From positions 124,001 to 188,000 of the forward strand of contig DAZV01000057.1 in NCBI GenBank assembly GCA_002083825.1: a stretch of 64,000 nucleotides of DNA, written 5' to 3'. Positions within the stretch are counted from its first letter, which is position 1; each line of letters opens with the position of its first letter. Source of the DNA: Candidatus Sericytochromatia bacterium S15B-MN24 CBMW_12. Its GTDB lineage: Bacteria > Cyanobacteriota > Sericytochromatia > S15B-MN24 > UBA4093. The notes under the pieces were generated by a model, which worked only from the letters and a program-made list of their open reading frames with translations, was not told where the DNA came from and searched no databases. Positions 41,759-48,483 of the stretch are shown in pieces. The translations under genes and the position numbers were made by a program.

Positions 41759-42096
41759 GGCGTTACTTCCTTCTTGAGCTGGGGGACGATCCGGCTCTCC
41801 AGCGCCGCCTTCGGCATGAAGCCGACCATTCGGTCAGCAACCGCTCCGTCCTTGAAGAGGATGAGGGTTGGAATGCTCAAGATCCCGTACTGTGCGGAGA
41901 TGCCAGGGTTGGTATCCGTGTTGACCTTGACGACCTTGAGCTTGCCTGCGTGGGCAAGCGCGAGTTCCTCGAGGACCGGCGCCACCATGCGGCAGGGACC
42001 ACACCATGGGGCCCAAAAATCCACGAGCACGGGAGTGCCGGACTGGAGGACCTCCTCCCCGAATTGGGCGTCTTCGACGGCGATCGGTTGGGTCAT
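41755..42096 (-). CDS. trxA: Thioredoxin
   Basis: 113 residues from the ATG at 42096, with GAAGGAG upstream. Thioredoxin fold with VLVDFWAPWCGPCRM (Cys32, Cys35) and cis-Pro in SIPTLILFKDG. The stop overlaps the ATG of the CoA-disulfide reductase gene (ATGA). First gene of a three-gene sulfur-redox operon. It could supply electrons to the rhodanese and reductase and be induced with them. A further housekeeping thioredoxin may exist elsewhere. Confidence 0.95.
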   Translation of the reverse strand: MTQPIAVEDAQFGEEVLQSGTPVLVDFWAPWCGPCRMVAPVLEELALAHAGKLKVVKVNTDTNPGISAQYGILSIPTLILFKDGAVADRMVGFMPKAALESRIVPQLKKEVTP

Positions 42097-42124
42097 GGGA
42101 AGGCTCCTTCCTGATTCAAGTGGT

Positions 42125-42165
42125 ATACCCAGTGGGGGTATGTGGATGATACCCCAGGGGGGTAT
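42125..42165. promoter_or_regulatory. Two CsoR/CstR-type operators upstream of trxA
   Basis: Two 17-bp sites have ATACCC left arms and GGGGTAT right arms: 42125-42141 (ATACCCAGTGGGGGTAT) and 42149-42165 (ATACCCCAGGGGGGTAT), 24 bases apart. This matches the palindromic G-tract operators of the CsoR/CstR family. CstR controls rhodanese and CoADR genes against persulfides. No csoR-like gene is in the window, so the regulator must lie elsewhere. Confidence 0.7.
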
Positions 42166-42238
42166 ATTTGGCAAGTGCCTACTCCCCGACTTTGCAGACG
42201 ATTTTTTCGCAGTTGACTCGCACGGCTGCCCCTTCAGT

Positions 42239-42276
42239 AAATCGACCACCGGGACGTTCGTCCCGGTGGTCGATTT
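42239..42276 (-). terminator. Terminator of the His/Arg-rich small protein gene
   Basis: A 17-bp perfect stem, 42239-42255 with 42260-42276, closes the loop GTTC. The minus strand reads GATTTACTGAAG after it, a weak T-run. It follows the stop of the gene at 42294 by 17 bases. Confidence 0.75.
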
Positions 42277-42293
42277 TACGCCTCGGATTTGGG

Positions 42294-42629
42294 CTATCGC
42301 CGGATCACCACGACCGTGTCCGGTTGCTGCGAGTGGCCACGACGGTGGGAACCGTGCTCCCAGTCGTGCTTTCGCTTGAGGTGGTGAGGGTGGCGGTGCT
42401 TCTTACCGTGATGCTTCTCGACCACCACCACCCGTTCATGGACGACGGGGCGTTCGCGTTCGACCACGACGACCCGTTTCGTGACGACCGGTGCCGACGG
42501 ACCGATCACGATCTGAGGCTGGATGATGACCTGTGCCTCGACTGCCGGCCATCCGGCAGCGGCGGCAGGGACTGCTGCCAACATCGAGACTCCGATCGCG
42601 AGAACAGTAAATAGTGCTGTTCGTGACAT
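42294..42629 (-). CDS. Small secreted His/Arg/Val-rich protein
   Basis: 111 residues from the ATG at 42629 (AAAGGAA upstream). Signal peptide SRTALFTVLAIGVSMLAAVPAAAA, then a short hydrophobic strand region (VIIQPQIVIGP) and repeats of RVVVVE followed by His/Lys/Arg-rich KHHGKKHRHPHHLKRKHDWEHG. The cluster of His could bind metals. No named family is recognised. It has its own terminator at 42239-42276. Confidence 0.75.
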   Translation of the reverse strand: MSRTALFTVLAIGVSMLAAVPAAAAGWPAVEAQVIIQPQIVIGPSAPVVTKRVVVVERERPVVHERVVVVEKHHGKKHRHPHHLKRKHDWEHGSHRRGHSQQPDTVVVIRR

Positions 42630-42781
42630 CAGTGAATTCCTTTCGTGGCTTGCTATCTCGGTGAACGGCTCATGGTCTCCAGTTATCCCATGATCGCTTT
42701 CTTGCAGTATTAAGAACCGATTGATCGAAAAACAAGCCCGCGTCGAATGACCAAGCAATCGCAGACTCGCGAATGGACAAA

Positions 42782-42812
42782 GTCGCCGCGATGCAGCTTG
42801 CATCACGGCGAC
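42782..42812 (-). terminator. Terminator of the POT transporter gene
   Basis: GTCGCCG at 42782-42788 pairs with CGGCGAC at 42806-42812, and the inner GATGCA/TGCATC pairs as well. On the minus strand the stem is followed by TTTGTCC. It lies 29 bases after the stop at 42841. Confidence 0.7.
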
Positions 42813-42840
42813 GACTCGTTAATGGGGGTTCCGGGTGAAA

Positions 42841-44370
42841 TCAAACTCGGACGGCGGCTGACGGCTTTCCGGACGCTGACCGGGCCAGAACTCGGTCATA
42901 GATGATCAGGCCAATCATCGAGGCCAGTCCGATCGCTCCGAAGACGTACCAGATCTGCTGAGGCTGGTAGACGGTGAAGAGCAGTTCGGTGGCTTCACGC
43001 GGGGTCTTGCCCAGTTGGGTCGCCAGAGTGGTCATGACGTCTTCCTTGGGGAGGGCGTCGATCGTGGCTTGACTCATCTGAAGCTTGGTCGCCATGTACT
43101 GCTTGGCGAGCGTCACCTTGTCGCCGAAGGACTGGTACATGTGGCCGCCGATGGAGCTTCCGATGCCCCAGCCGATGGCCAGCGGCACGTTGGCGTAGCC
43201 CATGTACAGGCCCTTCTTGTCGGGCGGAGCGATTTCGGAGAGGTACTCCATCTTCTTGGGGCTCGCCATCATCTCGCCAATGGCGAAGACGAGGATCCCC
43301 ATGGCGCAGAGTGCACCATTCATCGAGGCGCCGGCGAGCACGAGGCCGAAAATCGAGATGAGGATGCCGACGATGATGGAATGCAGGGCCTTCATGCGGC
43401 TGAAGATGGCGGCGATGGGGATCATGAGGAAGATGATCGCCCCGGCATCGATATTGATCATCCATTCGGGCTGCACCTGGTGACCCGCTTGAGCGGCTGC
43501 GATCATTCCCTGATTGCCGAAAAGCTGGCCGGCTCCTCGCAGCAAGATCGAGGTGTCGACCCAGTCGTCGATGAAGTTGGGCAGCAGGTCGAAGAGCTGC
43601 ATGAACATCAGCCAGAAGCCCGAGAAGATCACGAGGAAGGCTGCGAGCTTGGGTTCAAAGACGTTGCGCACGGAGACCACGAGGATCTGCATGGCCTCCG
43701 CCAAGGGTCCCTTGGCGGAACCGGCGTCGAACTCGGGGCGCTCGGGTTCCTTGAAGAACGGGAGGATGAGGAAGTTGAGCGCGACCAGGACGGCGTTGGC
43801 ATAGAAGACGTAAGACCAGTCCATGATGCGGAGATAGCCGGCGGTCCAGGGTCCGATGAAGCCGCCGATGTTGACCATGGCGTAGAAGACGCCCCAGCCG
43901 ACCGAGGCATTGCTGCCTTTGGTGGCGTTGGCGATGATTCCCTGGACTCCGGGTTTGAAGATGGCGGTTCCGGCCGCCAGCATCATGCAGCCCAGGAAGA
44001 AGCCCCAGTAGCTGTGCTGGGTGGCCATGAGCAGGTAGCCGGCGATCTTGATGGTGATGGAGAAGGCGACAGTTTTCTTGTAGCCGTAGCGGTCGGCGAA
44101 GCCTCCGGTGAAGAGCGGAAGTAGCGACTGGACCAGCGCCCACCAGGCGTAGATGCTGCCCTTCTGGATGTGGGTGAATTCGAGGCCGCCGTGAGAGACG
44201 GCGTCCACGATGTAGATCGAGAGCACGGCGCGGACGCCGTAGTAGGCCCAGCGTTCGATGAGCTCCATGACGTTGCAAGCCCAGAAGGCTCGGCTGAAGG
44301 AACGGATTTGCTCCTGGAATCCCTGAGGCTTCGGTGGGGGGCTGATGACGGCCGTTTCGTTGGTGACCAC
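42841..44370 (-). CDS. POT/MFS-family proton-coupled peptide-type transporter
   Basis: 509 residues with a GTG start and GGAGAG. Twelve or more transmembrane segments. Family hallmarks: ELIERWAYYGVRAVLSIYIV in helix 1 (ExxER-type motif with FxYYG), LFTGGFADRYGYKKTV after helix 2-3, FKPGVQGIIAN in helix 4-5, and FYAMVNIGGFIGPW. This is the POT (PTR2) arrangement, moving di- or tripeptides with protons, though distant members carry other substrates. It stands alone. Confidence 0.9.
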   Translation of the reverse strand: MVTNETAVISPPPKPQGFQEQIRSFSRAFWACNVMELIERWAYYGVRAVLSIYIVDAVSHGGLEFTHIQKGSIYAWWALVQSLLPLFTGGFADRYGYKKTVAFSITIKIAGYLLMATQHSYWGFFLGCMMLAAGTAIFKPGVQGIIANATKGSNASVGWGVFYAMVNIGGFIGPWTAGYLRIMDWSYVFYANAVLVALNFLILPFFKEPERPEFDAGSAKGPLAEAMQILVVSVRNVFEPKLAAFLVIFSGFWLMFMQLFDLLPNFIDDWVDTSILLRGAGQLFGNQGMIAAAQAGHQVQPEWMINIDAGAIIFLMIPIAAIFSRMKALHSIIVGILISIFGLVLAGASMNGALCAMGILVFAIGEMMASPKKMEYLSEIAPPDKKGLYMGYANVPLAIGWGIGSSIGGHMYQSFGDKVTLAKQYMATKLQMSQATIDALPKEDVMTTLATQLGKTPREATELLFTVYQPQQIWYVFGAIGLASMIGLIIYDRVLARSASGKPSAAVRV

Positions 44371-44525
44371 GGACTCTCCTTGTCAGGGGGTATCTGATGC
44401 GGGGATACGGATGCTGGTCTCATCATAGCAGCTGAGCGAATGGCTGAGCCATTCTTGGCAAGCGCGGGAAGGCGTTGCTTGGTTGTGAGGGTGGGGTGAT
44501 GACTTGAGAGGGAGTCGGAGAGGAA

Positions 44526-44551
44526 GCCCCGGGATGCGTGCATCCCGGGGC
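44526..44551 (-). terminator. Terminator of the zinc-ribbon gene at 44594
   Basis: GCCCCGGGATGC at 44526-44537 pairs perfectly with GCATCCCGGGGC at 44540-44551. The minus strand then reads TTCCTCTCC, a weak T-rich tail. Confidence 0.65.
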
Positions 44552-44593
44552 GGGTCGATTTGGAAAAGGGAGCGGGGTGTATCTATGCCGGGG

Positions 44594-44890
44594 TTACTTC
44601 CGGAAGCATTCTCGGCAGTAAACGGGCTTTGCCCCGCTGGGCTTGAAGGGGACCTGGGTGGTCACTCCGCAGGCGCTGCAGACGGCTTCGTGCATCTCGC
44701 GTGGCGAGCCGAAGCTGCCACCGCGACTTCCCCCTTGCTCGCCGCGCGCCGCCTTGGCGGTGGCTCGACATGATTTACAGCGTCGGGGGGCGCTGGTGAA
44801 GCCCTTCTCCGCGTAAAACTCCTGCTCGGAAGCCGTGAAGGGAAACTGAGTGCCACAGTCGGCACAGGTCAGACTTTGCTCGGTATACAT
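44594..44890 (-). CDS. Double zinc-ribbon small protein
   Basis: 98 residues from the ATG at 44890 (CAGGAG upstream). Two zinc ribbons: an N-terminal one built from CADC and CKSC, with FTASEQEFYAEKGF and PRRC between, and a C-terminal one from CSAC and CREC. A Gly/Arg-rich linker joins them. The first ribbon is a common family of unknown function. The second resembles zinc-binding CxxC domains found next to cold-shock or RNA-binding proteins. Function unknown. Confidence 0.88.
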   Translation of the reverse strand: MYTEQSLTCADCGTQFPFTASEQEFYAEKGFTSAPRRCKSCRATAKAARGEQGGSRGGSFGSPREMHEAVCSACGVTTQVPFKPSGAKPVYCRECFRK

Positions 44891-45145
44891 GCGATCCAAC
44901 TCCTGAAAACTCTCTGGTCCACGCCCATCGCGCGGACCCATGCTCACCCGCGATCACCCACGCTCACCTTGGTCGATGCTGTTCTTGGTCGATACCGTTT
45001 ACGAATCACGCCGCGCGTTAATCAGACCCAGATTAGCAAAATTGCCCCGCACATGGAATCCCCGTTTGTCCCTCTTCTCCTCCGCGCGGGGGCTTCCGGC
45101 CGATACTTCGGACCCGCGCGAGCAACGACGGCCCCGACGACCAAA

Positions 45146-45178
45146 CGAGGCCCCGCCTGAATTTCAGGCGGGGCCTCG
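45146..45178. terminator. Terminator downstream of yceI
   Basis: A 16-bp perfect GC-rich stem, 45146-45161 with 45163-45178, around one base. It lies 28 bases beyond the YceI stop. Confidence 0.7.
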
Positions 45179-45205
45179 CGGCAGCGTCCCGGCGTTGCGA
45201 CCGAG

Positions 45206-45799
45206 CTAGTCGGTGAGCTTGCCCACCAGGTCGTACTTCACGACGATCTTGTTGTCGGTCTTGATCGCCCCGAACATCAGCTCGGGGGGCTTGACCCCGA
45301 AGTCGGTCATCAGGAGATCCTTGCTTCCCGTGATCCGGAGGGTGGTGCCGTCGAAATCGCCCTTGGCGACAAGCTTGGTGGTACGCTCCTGGCCCGCGAT
45401 GGTCAGGCTACCGTCCGCAGTCACCTCGATGTTCCCGGCTTCCGTCACGGTCAACTTGGCGTTGCGCATCACGAAACGGACGGTCGGATGCTTGTCGGCG
45501 TTCATGGCATTGTACATGTTGCCGTCCAGCGCCCCATCACCCGACTTCAGGCTCTTGACCGGAATCGTCACCTCCAGCTCCGTGATGTCGCTGATCATAA
45601 CGTCCTTGCTCGGCGTCACAGTCGCCGTGATCTGCAAGTTCTTGGCCGTGCTCTTGTAGGCATGCAGTGTCGAGTTGCCTTCGAGCCAGAGCTTGCTGGC
45701 GGGCTGGAAATCCACTCCGGGTGCCGCCATCGCGGCGGGTGCCCAGCCGACGCTACCTGCCAAAACCAACCCCGCTGCGATCGTCTTCATTGCAAACAT
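45206..45799 (-). CDS. YceI-family periplasmic lipid-binding protein
   Basis: 197 residues. Signal peptide (IAAGLVLAGSVGWAPAAMA) then the YceI lipocalin-like domain with DFQPASKLWLEGNSTLHAY, VTIPVKSLKSGDGALDGNMYNAM, and the ending ELMFGAIKTDNKIVVKYDL. YceI proteins bind isoprenoid or amide lipids. The start may be the second ATG at 45790, nine bases from AGGGAA. Divergent from the SRPBCC-like gene at 46074. There is no cytochrome b561 partner. Confidence 0.9.
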   Translation of the reverse strand: MFAMKTIAAGLVLAGSVGWAPAAMAAPGVDFQPASKLWLEGNSTLHAYKSTAKNLQITATVTPSKDVMISDITELEVTIPVKSLKSGDGALDGNMYNAMNADKHPTVRFVMRNAKLTVTEAGNIEVTADGSLTIAGQERTTKLVAKGDFDGTTLRITGSKDLLMTDFGVKPPELMFGAIKTDNKIVVKYDLVGKLTD

Positions 45800-46073
45800 T
45801 TCCCTAGTCTCCCTATGCCGTGATGCCGCTTCCTGGTCGTTACCCAGCCGTTGCTCCGGCTTCCATCAGCATCATTGCCTACCTTGCGGCTTGGGGAATC
45901 CGGGGTTTTTGCTGAATGCGCTTCTCGCCCCTCGGCCGCGAGTCCCGCCCGGCCTTTTCACCTCGCTTCAGGGAATTTTACGCTTGGACGTCTTCGCCGG
46001 ATCCCCTAGTCTTTTCCAGGGGGCCGGAACGCACGGATCCCTGGAAATACCGCTTGCCGGAAGGATGCCGCGG

Positions 46074-46670
46074 ATGAGTCGCCCTGTAACTCGCATGGCC
46101 CCGATTTGCCTGGCGCTTTGGCTCGCCATGGCTGCCGGAGCGCTTGCCATGGACGGTGTCCATGTCAACGTCGCCGAACTCGGTAACGGCATCTATTCGG
46201 TCAGGGGCAGCTTCACGGTCCAAGCACCCGCTCCGACCGTTTGGCGCGTCTTGACGGACTACGACCAGCTCGGAAGCTTCGTGCCCTCGGTCAAGTCTTC
46301 CATCGTCAAGAAGCCTGCCCCCAACACCATCGTGGTCGCCCAGGAATCCACCACCCAGTTCCTCGCGATTTCCAAGACGATGCGGGTCCTGCTCCAGCTT
46401 CAGGAAGAGCCCCACGAACGGATTGACTTCGCCGACATCGGTCTGCAGGATTTCGAGCACTTCGCAGGATCCTGGATGCTTCAACCCGCCGACGACGGCA
46501 TCCGGGTCGACTACATGGCCAATGCCAAGCCCCGTATCTACCTGCCCTTCTGGGGCGGCTCGATCATGCACGACATGGTCAAAGGACAGCTCACCCACCT
46601 CAAGAAGGAAATGCTGCGCCGCCCCACGGCCTCGGCCGACCACTCGAAAAGCGATAGACGCGCCTCTTGA
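46074..46670 (+). CDS. Secreted SRPBCC/START-like (cyclase/dehydrase) protein
   Basis: 198 residues from the ATG at 46074 (GGAAGGA). Signal peptide (APICLALWLAMAAGALA), then a helix-grip fold: SFTVQAPAPTVWRVLTDYDQLGSFVPSV, MRVLLQLQEEPHERI, GIRVDYMANAKPRIYLPF and a C-terminal helix. Members of this group bind hydrophobic ligands. Secretion suggests a periplasmic role. The next gene begins 93 bases downstream. Confidence 0.85.
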   Translation: MSRPVTRMAPICLALWLAMAAGALAMDGVHVNVAELGNGIYSVRGSFTVQAPAPTVWRVLTDYDQLGSFVPSVKSSIVKKPAPNTIVVAQESTTQFLAISKTMRVLLQLQEEPHERIDFADIGLQDFEHFAGSWMLQPADDGIRVDYMANAKPRIYLPFWGGSIMHDMVKGQLTHLKKEMLRRPTASADHSKSDRRAS

Positions 46671-46762
46671 CCGTGTGCCAACGTGCGTCGCAGCACGGTT
46701 GCCGCGGGCATCCCGGAAGTGGTAAGGATGAAGTTCACTCATCCGAGAAGGAGGCGAGAACG

Positions 46763-47698
46763 ATGGCGCAGTTCCCATGCGAACTATCCGAGCGGGGCAA
46801 CTTCGAAAGACAGAAAGACGCCTTCAACGGTTGGATCTCGGCCGCCGGGAAGTCCGAAAACCCCGTCGAATCCGGGCGATACCACCTCTACGTCTCATGG
46901 GCCTGTCCCTGGGCGCATCGCACGATCATCGCACGCCGCTTGCTCGGCTTGGAGCGCGCCATCGGCATGACCGCCGTCGATCCGGTTCGGGACGACCGCG
47001 GCTGGGCCTTCCGAGACGGCGTCGATTTCTCGCGCGACCCCCTCAACGGCTTCGACTTCCTGAGCCAGGCCTACCATGCAACCGATCCCGCTTACCAAGG
47101 CCGATACACGGTTCCGGTCCTCTGGGACAAGCAAGCCCGCCGGATCGTCAGTAACTCGGATGACGCCATCATGCGCATGTTCGAAACGGAGTTCATCGGG
47201 CTGGCAGACCGCAAGCTCGATCTCTATCCCGTCGAGCACCGCGAAACCATCGATGACCTCAACGCCATGATCTACGGCGCGTTGAATAACGGGGTCTACA
47301 AAGCGGGTTTCGCCACGTCGCAAGAGAACTACGAATCGGCTGTAACGCGCCTTTTCGATGCCCTGGAAAAGCTGGACGACCGGCTTGCCGCGCGGCGCTT
47401 CCTCGTGACGGATCGCCCGGTCGAGACGGATTGGCGCCTCTTCGTGACCTTGGTTCGCTTCGACGCTGTCTACGTCGGCCACTTCAAGTGCAACCTCCGT
47501 CGGATAGCCGACTTCCCGCACCTTTCCGGCTACCTGCGCGACCTCTATCAGACGCCCGGCATCGCCGAGACCGTGAAGATCGATCAGATCAAGCGCCACT
47601 ACTATTTCACCCATGACGCCATCAACCCGACCCGGATCATTCCGCTTGGCCCGATCCTCGATTTCGAGTCTCCTCATGGCCGTGAGGCTCTGAGGTAA
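46763..47698 (+). CDS. Glutathionyl-hydroquinone reductase (YqjG-like GST)
   Basis: 311 residues from the ATG at 46763 (GAAGGAGG). Cys48 in VSWACPWAHRTIIARRLL is the active-site residue of xi-class GSTs, which reduce glutathionyl-hydroquinones through a mixed disulfide. RYTVPVLWDKQARRIVSNSDDAIMRM, the helical C-terminal domain and IKRHYYFTHDAINPTRIIPLGP match YqjG/EcmB. It requires glutathione or a similar thiol, so one should be present in this bacterium. Confidence 0.95.
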   Translation: MAQFPCELSERGNFERQKDAFNGWISAAGKSENPVESGRYHLYVSWACPWAHRTIIARRLLGLERAIGMTAVDPVRDDRGWAFRDGVDFSRDPLNGFDFLSQAYHATDPAYQGRYTVPVLWDKQARRIVSNSDDAIMRMFETEFIGLADRKLDLYPVEHRETIDDLNAMIYGALNNGVYKAGFATSQENYESAVTRLFDALEKLDDRLAARRFLVTDRPVETDWRLFVTLVRFDAVYVGHFKCNLRRIADFPHLSGYLRDLYQTPGIAETVKIDQIKRHYYFTHDAINPTRIIPLGPILDFESPHGREALR

Positions 47699-47704
47699 GG
47701 GACC

Positions 47705-48298
47705 TTACCCCGCGGGGGCGAGGGCAGGCACGAGAGCGGGAAAAAGCAGACCTATCAGAGTGAGGATACCCATCAAGGCGAAGAGACCGGCCGCCACATA
47801 GCGCAGGATATCGAACGGGATACGATCGCCGAGCTTGTCTCCCACGGCGACCGCGAGGCCGTCGGCAACCAGCATGCCCAAGGTGGTCCCCGCGATGACC
47901 AGGAGGGTCGTCGCATACTTCGCTCCCAGCGCGACGGTGGCAAGCTGGGTCTTGTCGCCCATTTCGGCGAGGAAGAAGAGCACGATCGTGGAGACCAGGG
48001 GGCCCCACCCTCGATCCTTGCTGGGAGCGTCGAGTTCGTCGGGCTTCAGGGTCCAGACAGCGAAGGCGAGGAAGCTGACGGCCAGGATCCAGCCGAGCAG
48101 TTTCGGGGTCAGGAATGCCGCGATGAGGGCCCCTGAGCCCGCGGCCAGCCCATGATTGAGCAGGGTGGCGATGAGGATTCCAAGCATGACGAGCCAAGGC
48201 CTTCGGTACTTGGCTGCCAAGGCCAGCGCCAGGAGCTGGGTCTTGTCGCCCATTTCCGACAGGGTGACCAATCCGACCGAGCTGAGCAAGGCTTCCAA
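47705..48298 (-). CDS. TMEM165/Gdt1-family Mn2+/Ca2+ exporter
   Basis: 197 residues from a TTG at 48298, five bases after AGGAGG; the open frame upstream has no site. Six transmembrane helices in two repeats, each with the EMGDKTQLL motif (LVTLSEMGDKTQLLALALA and FFLAEMGDKTQLATVALG). This UPF0016 group exports manganese (Mnx, MneA in bacteria). It converges on the hydroquinone reductase gene, whose stop is six bases away. No Mn riboswitch of the yybP-ykoY type is convincing in the 185-base leader. Confidence 0.9.
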   Translation of the reverse strand: MEALLSSVGLVTLSEMGDKTQLLALALAAKYRRPWLVMLGILIATLLNHGLAAGSGALIAAFLTPKLLGWILAVSFLAFAVWTLKPDELDAPSKDRGWGPLVSTIVLFFLAEMGDKTQLATVALGAKYATTLLVIAGTTLGMLVADGLAVAVGDKLGDRIPFDILRYVAAGLFALMGILTLIGLLFPALVPALAPAG

Positions 48299-48483
48299 AC
48301 GTTCCTCCTGAATCGATCCCCGAAAAATCCGAAGACCTTTGGCTGCTTTCACCTTATCACGAGCCGATCGAGGCTTCAATCCCCGCTGCTCCTCGACCTC
48401 TGCGTCGTTAGCCTTTCAGGCGAACCTTCTCATCGCGTTCGGCTCTGTTACCCTGGGAGAGCTTCCACGGAAGGGGGGCCGCG

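Noticed and set aside
43015-44124. A 369-codon plus-strand frame across the POT transporter gene
   Set aside because: Glu/Asp/His-rich shadow; the minus-strand transporter has clear helices and motifs.
48299-48483. A manganese (yybP-ykoY) riboswitch upstream of the Gdt1-like gene
   Set aside because: The conserved GGGGAGTAGC and partner elements could not be found, despite the fitting gene.
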